Below, piece by piece: positions 17,950 through 27,651 of a DNA stretch of 64,000 bases. The position numbers were made by a program, and so were the translations under genes. The stretch comes from Hyalangium ruber (GTDB lineage: Bacteria; Myxococcota; Myxococcia; Myxococcales; Myxococcaceae). Position 1 is the first letter of the stretch. Each line of letters starts with the position of its first letter. Under the pieces are notes generated by a model. It made no database searches. It was not told the origin of the DNA and saw only the letters and a list, made by a program, of their open reading frames with translations. The DNA is taken from positions 1 to 64,000 of the forward strand of contig NZ_JAXIVS010000002.1 of the NCBI RefSeq assembly GCF_034259325.1, read 5' to 3'.

Positions 17950-18669
17950 ATGGACGACTCCGACGACATGCTCAGCATCTCGGTCATGGGCCGTGGAAAT
18001 GCGGTTGCCTACGGACCGACGCGTGAACAAAAGCCGGAGGAGCACACCGTACCGCTGCTCATCCTCGGCGCGACGGGACGAACCGGGCGCTATCTGGTTG
18101 AGCAGGCGCTCTCGGCAGGCCACACCGTCACAGCTTTGGTGCGCGACCCGCATTCCCTGGACATCCGTCACCCCCGGCTCCACATCCTGCAGGGTGATGC
18201 CCTGAGTCCGGAAACAGTGGACAAGGCAATGCTGGGCCAGCGGACGGTGCTGTCTGCACTGGGATTTTCGGGACGAAGAGCAGGTGAGGCCTTAGCGAAG
18301 GCCACGGAGAACATCGTGGCAGCTATGCAAAAGTATCGCGTCCACCGACTCATCTGTCTGGCTCCTCCTCCCACCAAGGAGGGCTGGGCGCGACGAGGGC
18401 TCCTCGGAAAGCTCCTCGCTCCCTTCCTGCAGAAGAATGCTCCTCCAGACTGGGAGCGGCAGTTGGACTCCCTTCGTGGAAGCCCGCTCGAGTGGGTGCT
18501 GGTCCGACCCACCCAGCTCACGGATGAGCCCGCGCGTGGGGCTTACCAAGTGTCTGTCGGCTGGGCCGAGGTGCCCGAGGGAATTTCCCGTGCGGACGTG
18601 GCCACGTTCATGCTCGAGCAGCTCCGGAGCCGACGCTATGTGCGGCTCTCACCCGTCCTGGGCGGCTGA
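17950..18669 (+). CDS. NAD(P)H-binding atypical SDR/NmrA-like protein
   Basis: 239 residues starting at an ATG with AGGAGG upstream. A Rossmann fold is clear: LLILGATGRTGRYLVEQAL (about residues 36-54) is the GxxGxxG dinucleotide site, followed by TALVRDP, VLSALGF and a late VLVRPTQLTDEP segment typical of atypical short-chain dehydrogenases. There is no YxxxK catalytic pair in the usual place, so it may be a redox sensor or an unusual reductase. It has an N-terminal extension of about 35 residues. It follows the T6SS lipoprotein by 15 bp and could be co-transcribed. Its 3' end overlaps the convergent kinase gene by 21 bp. Confidence 0.75.
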   Translation: MDDSDDMLSISVMGRGNAVAYGPTREQKPEEHTVPLLILGATGRTGRYLVEQALSAGHTVTALVRDPHSLDIRHPRLHILQGDALSPETVDKAMLGQRTVLSALGFSGRRAGEALAKATENIVAAMQKYRVHRLICLAPPPTKEGWARRGLLGKLLAPFLQKNAPPDWERQLDSLRGSPLEWVLVRPTQLTDEPARGAYQVSVGWAEVPEGISRADVATFMLEQLRSRRYVRLSPVLGG

Positions 18670-19830
18670 GGTCCTTCCACCACCCTCTCGAGTGGAAGCA
18701 GGCATCGAAGCGTAGCGCGGCAGGTTCATCCAGAAGCGCGTGCCGTCCGAATCGGTGGAGGTGACTCGCAGCGTGCCGCTGTGGGCGCGGACGATCTCGT
18801 GGGTGATGTAGAGCCCCAGTCCCAGTCCCGCTCGCTCCTGGCCCCGGACGCCCTCCCGACCCCGTACGAACGGATCGAAGATGTGCGGCAGCCGCTCCAC
18901 CGGGATGGGCGAGCCGAGGTTGTGGACCTGCACGCTGATCCCCTCCCCTTCATCCCGCGCCACCACCTGCACCGGGCTGTTCTCCGGCGAGTACTGCACC
19001 GCGTTGCCCACCAGGTTGGACGCCGCCTGCGCAATCCGGTCCGCGTCCCAGTCCCCCCACCCGTTGCCGGACAAGCTCAACTCGAAGCTCCGTTGCGGGT
19101 GCGCCACCTCCAGCTCCTCCACCACCTGTCGCAGCACGTCATGCACGTTCATCCGTGCCCGGCTCACCGGGTAGCCCCCGCCCAGCCGCGCCCGGGTGAA
19201 GTCCAGCAGGTCGTTGATCATCCGCGCCATCCGGTCCGCGGAGATGGAGATGCGGTTGACCGCCTTGCGCTGAGGCTCGGTCAGCCCTCCATAACGCAAC
19301 AACAACCCCGCGTTGCCCGCGATGGCCTGCAAGGGATTGCGCAGGTCATGCCCGAGGATGCCCACGAACTGCTCGCGGAAGACCGCTGTCTGCCGTTGGG
19401 ACTCCTCGCGCTTGAGCCCCTCTTCCACCCGCTTGCGCTCGATGGCGTAGCGCAGCGCGCGCACCAGCAGCGGCCCCGTCACCTGTCCCTTCACCAGGTA
19501 GTCCTGAGCCCCCTGATGCACCGCCTGCACCGCCAGCCGCTCGTCGTCCGTTCCCGTCAGCACCACCAGCGGCACCACCGGTACCGCTTGCAAGAGCCGG
19601 GAGATGTTGCTCAGCCCATGCCCGTCCGGCAGCGACAGGTCCAACAACACCGCGTCCGGTGGCGCCTCGCGCACCGCCCGCTCCGCCTCCGCCATGCGCG
19701 CCACGTGCAGCACCTCGAAGCGCGCGGAGGACACCTCCTTCAATTCCTCCTGGATGAGGCGGGCATCGCCGGGGTTGTCCTCCACCAGCAGCAGCCGCAT
19801 CGGGCGTTCTTGGAAGGTCATCGCGGTCAT
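18649..19830 (-). CDS. Receiver-histidine kinase hybrid
   Basis: 393 residues. N-terminal receiver domain (11-130) with phospho-acceptor Asp64 in LLDLSLPDG and acidic pair ED 17-18, then a linker, a HisKA dimerisation domain with the H box [12 protein letters not shown], and a HATPase_c domain with the N box ([10 protein letters not shown]) and G boxes ([13 protein letters not shown]). No membrane segment or sensor domain, so it is a cytoplasmic kinase whose activity is probably set by phosphorylation of its own receiver. The start overlaps the stop of the upstream response regulator (ATGA). Confidence 0.9.
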   Translation of the reverse strand: MTAMTFQERPMRLLLVEDNPGDARLIQEELKEVSSARFEVLHVARMAEAERAVREAPPDAVLLDLSLPDGHGLSNISRLLQAVPVVPLVVLTGTDDERLAVQAVHQGAQDYLVKGQVTGPLLVRALRYAIERKRVEEGLKREESQRQTAVFREQFVGILGHDLRNPLQAIAGNAGLLLRYGGLTEPQRKAVNRISISADRMARMINDLLDFTRARLGGGYPVSRARMNVHDVLRQVVEELEVAHPQRSFELSLSGNGWGDWDADRIAQAASNLVGNAVQYSPENSPVQVVARDEGEGISVQVHNLGSPIPVERLPHIFDPFVRGREGVRGQERAGLGLGLYITHEIVRAHSGTLRVTSTDSDGTRFWMNLPRYASMPASTREGGGRTSAAQDG

Positions 19831-20276
19831 GGCGCCGGCGGCAGTCGCACCACCGAGAGCCAGAAGTCGTCAATCGAGCGGACCACGGAAATGAACTGCT
19901 CCAGGTCCACCGGCTTGGTGATGTAGCAGTTGGCGTGCAAGTCGTACGTGCGGAGGATGTCCTCCTCCGCCTTCGACGTCGTCAGGACTACCACGGGGAT
20001 GCGCCGCAGCACCGCATCCTCTTTGATCTCCGCCAGCACCTCGCGCCCGTCCTTCCGAGGCAGGTTCAGGTCCAGCAAGATGAGATCCGGGCGCGTCGAG
20101 TGGGCGAAGCTCCCCTCTTTTCGCAGGAAGGCCAGCGCCTCCACCCCGTCCTTCGCCACGGACAGGTTGTTGCGCACCTTGCCCTCCTTGAGGGCCTCGA
20201 TGGTCAACCGCACGTCGCCCGGGTTGTCCTCCACCAGGAGGATCTCGATCGGCCGACCAAACTCTGCGCTCGTCAT
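19827..20276 (-). CDS. Single-domain response regulator (Rcp1-like)
   Basis: 149 residues, one receiver domain with no output domain. Acidic pair around ED 16-17, phospho-acceptor Asp69 in [13 protein letters not shown], Thr and Lys switch residues in [11 protein letters not shown] and [13 protein letters not shown]. The extended loop and C-terminal helix resemble the regulator partnered with phytochrome-type kinases. It sits between two kinases with 4-bp overlaps at each end, so it probably shuttles phosphate from the PAS/GAF kinase to another protein. Confidence 0.92.
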   Translation of the reverse strand: MTSAEFGRPIEILLVEDNPGDVRLTIEALKEGKVRNNLSVAKDGVEALAFLRKEGSFAHSTRPDLILLDLNLPRKDGREVLAEIKEDAVLRRIPVVVLTTSKAEEDILRTYDLHANCYITKPVDLEQFISVVRSIDDFWLSVVRLPPAP

Positions 20277-22915
20277 GAATGGATGTCCTGAGACGGGGCC
20301 GCCGCGGCGGGGACGGCCGGCAAGGTGAACCAGAACGTAGAGCCTCCTCCAGGCCGCGACTCCACGCCAATACGTCCTCCATGGCGCTCGACGATCTTCT
20401 TGCAGATGGCCAGCCCGATGCCCGTGCCCGGGTACTCCTCACGGCCATGCAAGCGCTGGAAGATGATGAAGATGCGGTCGAAGTACTGTGGATCGATGCC
20501 CAGTCCGTTGTCCCGCACCGTGAAGCGCCACCACTCCGGCCCCTGGGGCTCGGCCGACACCTCCACCCGTGGGGCCGCCTCCCCATGGAACTTCAGCGCG
20601 TTTCCCAGCAGGTTCTGGAACAGCTGGGCCAGCTGCGTCTCGTCCGCGCGCACCCGAGGCAGCGGCCCGGCCTGGACCTCGCCCCGCGTCTCCTCGAGCA
20701 TCGTCCGCAGATTCTCCACCGCGCGCGTCAGCGCCTGGGCCGAATCACAGGGGCTGGGCTCGCGGCCCCGCGTCCCCACACGTGAGTAGGTCAGCAGATC
20801 CTGGATGAGCCGCTGCATCCGGTTCACCCCGTCCACCGCATAGCCGATGAACTCATCCGCATCCGTGTCCAGCTTGCCCCGGTAGCGCCGCCCCAGCAGT
20901 TGGGTGTAGCTGGCCACCATGCGCAGCGGCTCCTGCAAGTCATGCGAGGCCACGTAGGCGAACTGCTGCAGCTCCTCGTTGGAACGCGCCAGCTCCTGGG
21001 CATGCCGCCGAAGGGACTCCTCGGCACGGCGACGCTCGAGGCCCTGAGTGATGATCTCCGCCACCGCGGCGAGCGCATCCAGCGTCTCCTGCTCGAGTGG
21101 GCGGGTGCCAGCGATGGCAAAGACCCCCACCAGCTGCTCGCCCAGCACCAGCGGATAGCCAGCGAAGGACACCAGCCCCTCCCGGCGGGCCCACGCCGCC
21201 TCATCACCCCACGGCTCCTGGAGCCCCTCGGGGTTGAGGAGCGACTGGCGCTTCTGGGCAATCTGGCCAATCACCGACTGGCCCACGGAGAAGCGGGCAT
21301 GTTCCCCATCCACCCGTGTGTCCCGTCCAGCGCTCGCCCGCAGGTGCAGCTTCGCGGTCTCCCGGTCCACCGTCCACACCCGCGACAGCTCCACGCCCAG
21401 GTGCCGCACCACCGCCTCGCACGCCGTCTGGAGCATCTGCTCCTGCGTTCCCTGCTGCGCGAGCGCCGCGCTCACATCCGCGCGAAGGGCCGCATGGCGC
21501 CGGGCACTCTGCTCGGCCTGAAGGTGCCGGGCCGTGACCTCGGCCTGGCGCTGCGCGGTGATGTCGGTGTTGAGACCCACCCACTCGCGCACGCTGCCAT
21601 CGGCGTTGAGCACGGGCACTCCCCGCGCCACGGTGATGCTGTAGCGCCCGTCCGGCCGGCGCAGGCGGTACTCCACCTCGTAAATGCCCTGCTTCGCCAC
21701 GGCCTCCCGCCACGCGCGCGCCGCACGCTCCCGGTCCTCCGGGTGGATGGCCTCGAGCCAACCGGCACCTTGCCACTCCTCGACGCTCTGTCCGGTGAAG
21801 GAGCGCCACGAGGGCGAGTCCTCGACAATGGTCCCCTCCGGGCGAGTCACCCAGACGGCCAGGGAGGTAGCGGTGACGAGCGAGCGGAAGCGCTCCTCGG
21901 CATGCACCGCCTCGCGGTAGAGCCGGGCATGGTCCGCCGCCAGGGCCGCGCGGGTGGCCAGCTGCTCGGCCAGGGTGAAGTCCTCCTGGGTGAAGCGCCG
22001 GTGGGACTCGGCGTTGACGAGCGTCAGCGCGCCCAGCGTGCGCCCCCGCGCGTTGAGTGGCAGCACCATCGCCGAGCGCAGCCCGAGTTCGCGGGAGATG
22101 CGCAGGTGCTCCTCATCCTGGACGCTCGCCACCAGCAGCTCGTCCGGGACATCCGGGATGTACACCGGGGTACCGGTGCGGATGACTTGGAGCAAGCCCT
22201 GGGGCTCCTCCTGGCGAGGCGGGTAACGCTGGCGCAACTCACGGGCGTAGCGCACCTTCGCCGGGTCCACATGGGCAACTTCCACCTGGCGCGTGGTGCC
22301 ATCCTCGTTGGCCATCTCGATGGAGCACCAGTCCGCCAGGCGCGGCACCACCAGCCGCGTGAGCGCCGCCAGCGTGGCTTCGTAGTCCAGCGACGCGGAG
22401 GCCAGCAGCGAGCCGGCCTCGGCCAGGAAGCGCGTGGATTCCGCCGCGCGCTTCTGGTCATCGATGTCCGTGCAGGTACCGAACCACCTGACGATGCGCC
22501 CGCTGGCATCGCGCACCGGGTGAGCGCGTCCCAGGAACCAGCGGTAGACGCCGTCATGCCTGCGGCAGCGGTACTCCGTCTCGTACAGTTCGCCCGTGCG
22601 CAGCGAGTGGTGCCAGCGCCGCAGCGTCTCCGGCATGTCATCCGGGTGGAAGGGGTTCTGCCAGCCCTCGCCCTGGGACTGGTCGCGCGAGGTGCCCGTG
22701 TACTCGTACCAGCGCTGGTTGTAGTAGTCGTGGTAGCCGTCCGGACGTGTGGTCCACACGAGCTGGGGAATGGCCTCCGCGACCTCTCGGAAGGCGTCAC
22801 TCATGGGGCTGCCGGGCAGGGCCTCGCCTCGCGGGCTCGGGGCAGCATCCGTCTCTGGCGGTCGCGACTCGTAGGTGTGCATGCGGGAGGGCTCGACGGT
22901 AACAGCGCAGCCCAC
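20273..22915 (-). CDS. PAS-GAF-PAS-GAF sensor histidine kinase
   Basis: 880 residues from the first possible start (GTG at 22915, AAAGGG upstream); ATGs at 22882 and 22804 are alternatives without better sites. Order: PAS fold (about 40-165, with [19 protein letters not shown]), GAF (about 170-345), second PAS (about 350-475, with [17 protein letters not shown]), second GAF (about 490-640), HisKA with the H box [13 protein letters not shown], and HATPase_c ([23 protein letters not shown]). No transmembrane helices, so it senses a cytoplasmic signal. First gene of the kinase-regulator-kinase operon. The ligand is unknown: no phytochrome chromophore Cys is evident. Confidence 0.9.
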   Translation of the reverse strand: MGCAVTVEPSRMHTYESRPPETDAAPSPRGEALPGSPMSDAFREVAEAIPQLVWTTRPDGYHDYYNQRWYEYTGTSRDQSQGEGWQNPFHPDDMPETLRRWHHSLRTGELYETEYRCRRHDGVYRWFLGRAHPVRDASGRIVRWFGTCTDIDDQKRAAESTRFLAEAGSLLASASLDYEATLAALTRLVVPRLADWCSIEMANEDGTTRQVEVAHVDPAKVRYARELRQRYPPRQEEPQGLLQVIRTGTPVYIPDVPDELLVASVQDEEHLRISRELGLRSAMVLPLNARGRTLGALTLVNAESHRRFTQEDFTLAEQLATRAALAADHARLYREAVHAEERFRSLVTATSLAVWVTRPEGTIVEDSPSWRSFTGQSVEEWQGAGWLEAIHPEDRERAARAWREAVAKQGIYEVEYRLRRPDGRYSITVARGVPVLNADGSVREWVGLNTDITAQRQAEVTARHLQAEQSARRHAALRADVSAALAQQGTQEQMLQTACEAVVRHLGVELSRVWTVDRETAKLHLRASAGRDTRVDGEHARFSVGQSVIGQIAQKRQSLLNPEGLQEPWGDEAAWARREGLVSFAGYPLVLGEQLVGVFAIAGTRPLEQETLDALAAVAEIITQGLERRRAEESLRRHAQELARSNEELQQFAYVASHDLQEPLRMVASYTQLLGRRYRGKLDTDADEFIGYAVDGVNRMQRLIQDLLTYSRVGTRGREPSPCDSAQALTRAVENLRTMLEETRGEVQAGPLPRVRADETQLAQLFQNLLGNALKFHGEAAPRVEVSAEPQGPEWWRFTVRDNGLGIDPQYFDRIFIIFQRLHGREEYPGTGIGLAICKKIVERHGGRIGVESRPGGGSTFWFTLPAVPAAAAPSQDIHS

Positions 22916-23040
22916 GCCCGCCCTTTCAGCCCTGAGTGGCCTTTCCTCCAGCCGACAGTCCCCCGGATGCCTCCAGGCCCGTGGGGGGAGGGGGTAAGCG
23001 AGCCCCTGGCAGCGGCCTCCTGGAGCGGCATACTGGCTGA

Positions 23041-24843
23041 ATGACTTCCAGCGCCAACCCGCTCCTGTCCGACCGCGACGTCGACTTCCAGCTCTACGAG
23101 GTGCTGGACGCGGCGCGCCTCTGCACCCTACCCGCCTTCGCCGAGCACTCGCGCGAGACGTTCGAGCTGGTGCTGGGCAACGTCCGCCGCTTCTCCCGCG
23201 AGGTGCTCTTTCCCACCTACCGGATGATGGACGCCGAGCCCCCGAGCTTCCGGGACGGCCGCGTCCACGTCCACCCGCTCATGCGAACGCTCTACCCACA
23301 AATGGTGGAGCTGGGACTGCTGACGGCCACCCGGCCCCCAGAGGTCGGCGGACAGCGGCTGCCCCTCACCGTGGCCTCGCTGGCCAACGCCTACCTCATG
23401 GCGGCCAACCTCAGCGCCTACGGCTACGTGGGGCTGACGATTGGCGCGGCACACCTGCTGGAGGTGTTCGGCACCCCCTGGCTGCGCGAGCAGTTCATGG
23501 AGCGCCTGTACCGGGGCGAGTGGACGGGCACCATGGCCCTCACCGAGCCGCAGGCGGGCAGCAGCCTCGCGGACGTGAAGACGCGCGCCACGCCCGCGCC
23601 CGATGGCTCCTACCGGCTCTCGGGCTCGAAGATCTTCATCAGCGGCGCGGACCAGGACTTCACCGAGAACGTGGTCCACCTCACCCTGGCCCGCATCGAC
23701 GGGGCGCCTCCCGGCACTCGCGGCATCTCCCTGTTCGCGGTGCCCTCGCGCCGGCCCGAGGGCGGCCGGCTGGTGGACAACGACGTCCAGGTGGCGGGCG
23801 TCATCCACAAGATCGGCTGGCGGGGCCTGCCCAGCCTCATCCTCAACTACGGCGAGTCGGGCGACTGCCGGGGCTGGCTCGTGGGGCAGGAGCACCGGGG
23901 GCTCGCCTGCATGTTCCAGATGATGAACGAGGCGCGCATCATGGTGGGCCTCAACGGCGTGTCGACCGCCTCGGTCGCGTACCACGAGGCGCTCGCCTAC
24001 GCGCGCGGCCGTCCCCAGGGCCGCCCCGCCGGCGCCAAGGACGCCACCCAGCCGCAGGCCCCCATCATCGAACACGCGGACGTGCGGCGGATGCTGCTGC
24101 GCCAGAAGGCCATCGTGGAGGGAGGCCTGTCGCTGCTGGCGGCCGCCTCGTGGCAGGCGGACCTCGCCTCGCACGCGCCCCAGGAGGAGACACGAAAGCG
24201 CGCGGGGCTGCTGTTGGACCTGCTCACGCCGGTGGCCAAGACGTTCCCCGCCGAGAAGGGCTACGAGGCCAACGCGCTCGCGCTGCAGATACACGGAGGG
24301 TATGGGTACTCGAGCGAGTACCTGCCCGAGGCCTGGCTGCGAGACCAGAAGCTCAACAGCCTCCACGAGGGCACCACGGGCATTCAGGGGCTGGACCTGC
24401 TGGGGCGCAAGGTGGTGGCGGCCGGAGGCGAGGCCCTGCGCGCCTTCTCGGAGGAGGTGGCCGCCACGGTGACCCGAGCGCGGCACGCGGGCGTGGAGGC
24501 GGACTGGTGCGAGGCGATGGAGGGTGCCGTGGGGGCGGTGGGCGAGCTGACGATGGCCCTGGGCGCCATGGGAATGGCGGGTGAGGTGGAACAAATGCTG
24601 CGCCACAGCGCCGACTACATGGAGCTGTTCTCCATCGTCGCGGTGGCGTGGCGCTGGCTGGCCCAGGCAGCGGCGGCCCGAGAGGGGCTCTCCCGGGGAG
24701 GCGAGGGGCGCGACTTCTACGAGGGCAAGCTGTGCGCGGCGCAGTACTGGTTCGCCACCGAGGTGCCGCGCGTGCCGCACCTGGTGGAGCTGTGCCGCTC
24801 GGGAGAGGACTCCTACACCCGCATGCGTGCGGATTGGTTCTGA
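23041..24843 (+). CDS. Acyl-CoA dehydrogenase family protein
   Basis: 600 residues, in the long acyl-CoA dehydrogenase group with an extra C-terminal domain. Visible blocks: [15 protein letters not shown] (FAD-binding region), [16 protein letters not shown], the mid-domain [30 protein letters not shown], and [17 protein letters not shown], which holds the likely catalytic Glu around residue 443. It would oxidise an acyl-CoA thioester at the alpha-beta bond, passing electrons to ETF. The C-terminal 140 residues form the helical domain seen in this subfamily. It is divergent from the kinase operon and 46 bp ahead of the next gene. Confidence 0.9.
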   Translation: MTSSANPLLSDRDVDFQLYEVLDAARLCTLPAFAEHSRETFELVLGNVRRFSREVLFPTYRMMDAEPPSFRDGRVHVHPLMRTLYPQMVELGLLTATRPPEVGGQRLPLTVASLANAYLMAANLSAYGYVGLTIGAAHLLEVFGTPWLREQFMERLYRGEWTGTMALTEPQAGSSLADVKTRATPAPDGSYRLSGSKIFISGADQDFTENVVHLTLARIDGAPPGTRGISLFAVPSRRPEGGRLVDNDVQVAGVIHKIGWRGLPSLILNYGESGDCRGWLVGQEHRGLACMFQMMNEARIMVGLNGVSTASVAYHEALAYARGRPQGRPAGAKDATQPQAPIIEHADVRRMLLRQKAIVEGGLSLLAAASWQADLASHAPQEETRKRAGLLLDLLTPVAKTFPAEKGYEANALALQIHGGYGYSSEYLPEAWLRDQKLNSLHEGTTGIQGLDLLGRKVVAAGGEALRAFSEEVAATVTRARHAGVEADWCEAMEGAVGAVGELTMALGAMGMAGEVEQMLRHSADYMELFSIVAVAWRWLAQAAAAREGLSRGGEGRDFYEGKLCAAQYWFATEVPRVPHLVELCRSGEDSYTRMRADWF

Positions 24844-24889
24844 ATGACCCCGTGTTCTCCCCCGGAACGCTGGGTATGATGGAGGCTCC

Positions 24890-25699
24890 GTGCCCGTTTC
24901 CTTCCACCTCTGCCAGCCCGGGCGGGGTGCCTCCTGTGGTGCCTGCTGCGGGCTCTACAATTTTCGAGACCACTCTCGCGCCGCGCTGACCGAGCGGTTG
25001 GCCGAGCAGACCGCTCGACTGCGCGCAGTCCCCAAGGAAGCGGGGGCCTACCGTGCCGCCGCCCGCGAGCTGACCGAGTCTCGCCGTGAAGCTCCGCTCT
25101 TCCCCGCAGTGCGAGTGTGCCCCCTGCTCGGGTTCATCGACGCGGAGCAGCGGCAGGTAGGGTGCCTGGGCCACCCGAAGGTGACCGGCGGAGTCGATCT
25201 GCGCGACTGCGGCGTCTACCGGGCCTCCATCTGCGAGACGTTCACCTGCCCTTCCTTTGGATGGCTCGATGATGCCCAGGCCCGGCTCGTCCAGGCCGCC
25301 TGCCCCGACTGGTACCTCTACGGCCTCGTCATCACCGACGTGGAGTTCGTGCGCGGCTGTCTGCGCCTCATCGAGCGGGAGCTGGGCGGCCCGGCGCGGC
25401 CGGAGGCGATGGTGGCTCGGCCGGCGGTGCTGGATGCCGTGCGGCGCCTCTTCGCCCTGAAGGAGACGGCGGCGGACCGGAGCCCCTACGCCGCCGTGTT
25501 CGGCCGCTTCACCCCCGACACCGAGGGCGAGCCCGTCTCCCGCACCATCAACTACGCGCGGCTGGGCGTGCGCTCGGCGCCCGAGGACGACGTGGTGCTG
25601 TGCCTCGGCTACGTCTCGGATGACGCCAACCGGCTCATCGCGGCCCGCGAGCGGGTGCGCCTCCATGTCCGCGCCGTGACGCGCGCACTCATGGACTGA
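24890..25699 (+). CDS. Cys-rich protein, possible zinc/iron-chelating (YkgJ-like) domain
   Basis: 269 residues from a GTG preceded by GGAGG. The N-terminus has clustered Cys (C..GASCGACCGLYNF), followed by VCPLLGF, GCLGHP, DCGVY and ICETFTCPSFG. This CxxCC...C...C spacing resembles YkgJ-type zinc/iron-chelating proteins, but I cannot confirm the family. The second half is helical without known motifs. The stop is 3 bp before the next gene's GTG, implying co-transcription. Function unknown. Confidence 0.7.
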   Translation: MPVSFHLCQPGRGASCGACCGLYNFRDHSRAALTERLAEQTARLRAVPKEAGAYRAAARELTESRREAPLFPAVRVCPLLGFIDAEQRQVGCLGHPKVTGGVDLRDCGVYRASICETFTCPSFGWLDDAQARLVQAACPDWYLYGLVITDVEFVRGCLRLIERELGGPARPEAMVARPAVLDAVRRLFALKETAADRSPYAAVFGRFTPDTEGEPVSRTINYARLGVRSAPEDDVVLCLGYVSDDANRLIAARERVRLHVRAVTRALMD

Positions 25700-25702
25700 G
25701 CC

Positions 25703-26725
25703 GTGGACAACCTCACCCATGGGTTGCTGGGCCTCGCCGTGGGCGCGCTGCGCCGGCCTGACACACCGGGCGCGCCGCTGTCCGCCACCGACAAGGCCGT
25801 GCTGCTCGGGTGTGCCCTGGCCGCCGAGCTGCCCGACCTGGACAACCTGCTGCCCGCCGAGAACTCCGTCGTGCATGCGCTCCAGGCCCACCGGGGCCTC
25901 TCGCACGCCCTGGTGTTCACCCCCGTCATCGCCCTGGCCGCCACCGCCGTGGCGCGGCTCGTCTTCCGCTCGGCCCGCACCGGACCCGTGCTGCTCTACA
26001 GCCTGCTCTCGGTGAACCTGGCGCACCTGCTCGCCGACCTGTGGACGGGCTGGGGCACGCGCGTGCTGCTGCCCTTCTCGGACCGGCGCTGGACGCTGGA
26101 CTGGACGATGGTGGTGGACCCCTGGGTCACCCTGCCGCTGCTCGCGGGCGCGCTCTGGGCCTGGCGCCGGCGGACGGTGTGGCGGCGCGCGCTGCTCACG
26201 GGGCTGGCCCTCTCCGCGGCCTACCTGGGCCTGCGCGTGGCGCTCCAGGCGACCCTGAGCCAGCGGGTGCGCGAGGCCTGGCCCGCGGTGGAGCGGGTGC
26301 AGGTGTTCCCCGCCCTGCTGTCGCTCACCACCTGGCGCTACGTGGCCATCCTCCCCGGCGAGTATGGGGTGGGCACCGTGTCCCTGGGCGAAGCGCCACG
26401 CGAGGAGCGCCGCTGGCCCCAGCCCACGGCGAACGCACTGCCCGAGTCAGCGCGGGGACTCTCCACCGTGCGCGAGGCGCTTGCCTGGGCGCGCTTCCCC
26501 CTGGTGTCCACTGCCCCACGGCCCGAGGGAAGCACCGAGATCCGCATCGGTGACCTGCGCTACCACCTGCGGGGGGAGCCAACCCTCCAGTTCGTCCTGG
26601 TGCTGAACCCAGAGGGTACACTTCGCGACGCTCGCCTCGATCGGGGTGGAAGCGCCGGGGACTTGCTACGGCGCTGGCGCACCCCAGAGCCGGCACCTTT
26701 CTCGCCACCCGCCGAGAACCGCTGA
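25703..26725 (+). CDS. Membrane-bound metal-dependent hydrolase, YdjM/DUF457 family
   Basis: 340 residues from a GTG. The N-terminal MDNLTHGLLGLAVG and the segments AAELPDLDNLL and HRGLSHALVF carry the conserved His/Asp of this family (THxxxG, PDxD, HRGxxHS/A). Several transmembrane helices follow (about 80-100, 115-130, 150-185). A soluble C-terminal domain of about 130 residues is longer than in YdjM of enteric bacteria. The substrate is unknown. It forms a tight pair with the Cys-rich gene upstream. Confidence 0.82.
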   Translation: MDNLTHGLLGLAVGALRRPDTPGAPLSATDKAVLLGCALAAELPDLDNLLPAENSVVHALQAHRGLSHALVFTPVIALAATAVARLVFRSARTGPVLLYSLLSVNLAHLLADLWTGWGTRVLLPFSDRRWTLDWTMVVDPWVTLPLLAGALWAWRRRTVWRRALLTGLALSAAYLGLRVALQATLSQRVREAWPAVERVQVFPALLSLTTWRYVAILPGEYGVGTVSLGEAPREERRWPQPTANALPESARGLSTVREALAWARFPLVSTAPRPEGSTEIRIGDLRYHLRGEPTLQFVLVLNPEGTLRDARLDRGGSAGDLLRRWRTPEPAPFSPPAENR

Positions 26726-26883
26726 GCCCTTCGCTTCAGTAGCCGACACCCGACTCGTCCCCAAAGCCGCTCCGTGTCCGCTTCTGGAAGGAGTTCCCCT
26801 CCCTCTTCCCCCTACCTGCCCGGGCGCGCGGATTGCACAGAGCAGCGGGCAGGAACCAATTTTCCCACATGGGGAGGCTGCAG

Positions 26884-27576
26884 ATGGGGCGTCGTTGGGC
26901 GTGGATGGGAATGGTGGGGGTGTGCGCGCTGCTGTCGGGCTGCAAGGAGCGCGAGCAACAGGAGCAACCGGCCGCGCCCGTCGCCGCGCGGGCACCGGCA
27001 CCGGCACGACCGAACGTGGGCACCGCACCCGAGCGGACGACCGCGGCGCCTCCGGCGGGTACCCCGGCACAGCCGCAGATGACTCCCGCGCAGCCGATGG
27101 CCCAGACGCCGGCGGCCGCCCCGCGCGGCACGGGCAGCACTACGAGCCCGGGCACGGCCCCCGGAGCACCGAACGCTCCCATGGTGGTGACCGAGATGGG
27201 AGCGCCTGAGCAAGCGCCCGAGGGCCGGGTGATGATCGGCTTCGAGGCGGTGCAGGCGCGCGAGGACGAGGCCTGGCACGAGGGCGCGGCGAAGGCGGCC
27301 CGCGCGGCGCAGCAGAACGACTCGGTGCCCCTGGAGAAGGTGGTCATCGCCACCGGCACGGTGGATGGCCGGGTGAGCCGCGTGGACAAGGGCACGGTCC
27401 ACGTGCGGGACGGCGAGGGCAACGTGTACCAGCTGCGCATCGACAAGAAGAGCCGGAGCCTGCGCCAGGGACAGGCACTGCCGCTGCGGCAGCTCGAGGA
27501 GGGCACCCCGGTGCGCGCCTCCTTTGATCTCGTCGGCGAAGACAGCTACGCGCGCGACATCGAGGTCCGCCGCTAA
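26884..27576 (+). CDS. Lipoprotein with Pro/Ala-rich linker and OB-like C-terminal domain
   Basis: 230 residues. The ATG at 26884 follows GGGGAGG at 6-nt spacing and places Cys20 in a lipobox (ALLSGC). Residues 25-115 are a low-complexity Pro/Ala/Thr linker that could cross peptidoglycan. The C-terminal 80 residues contain TGTVDGRVSRVDKGTVHVRD and a RIDKKSRSLRQG segment that looks like a small beta-barrel module. Not assigned to a named family. It is isolated by 158 bp upstream and ends at a convergent terminator. Confidence 0.75.
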   Translation: MGRRWAWMGMVGVCALLSGCKEREQQEQPAAPVAARAPAPARPNVGTAPERTTAAPPAGTPAQPQMTPAQPMAQTPAAAPRGTGSTTSPGTAPGAPNAPMVVTEMGAPEQAPEGRVMIGFEAVQAREDEAWHEGAAKAARAAQQNDSVPLEKVVIATGTVDGRVSRVDKGTVHVRDGEGNVYQLRIDKKSRSLRQGQALPLRQLEEGTPVRASFDLVGEDSYARDIEVRR

Positions 27577-27590
27577 CGCCCACAAAAGGC

Positions 27591-27621
27591 GACGCCCGGG
27601 AGAACAAGGCCCCCGGGCGTC
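27591..27621 (-). terminator. Intrinsic terminator between convergent genes
   Basis: Perfect 10-bp stem GACGCCCGGG (27591-27600) and CCCGGGCGTC (27612-27621). On the minus strand it is followed by GCCTTTTGTG, so it best terminates the metalloprotease transcript and may also stop the plus-strand lipoprotein transcript. Confidence 0.7.
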
Positions 27622-27651
27622 TCACTTCCACTCAGCGTATCGAGCGAAGGG

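Noticed and set aside
20900-23044. Long plus-strand frame opposite the PAS/GAF kinase
   Set aside because: It is the GC-bias shadow of a kinase with all expected motifs; the translated sequence is His/Arg/Leu-rich with no domain.
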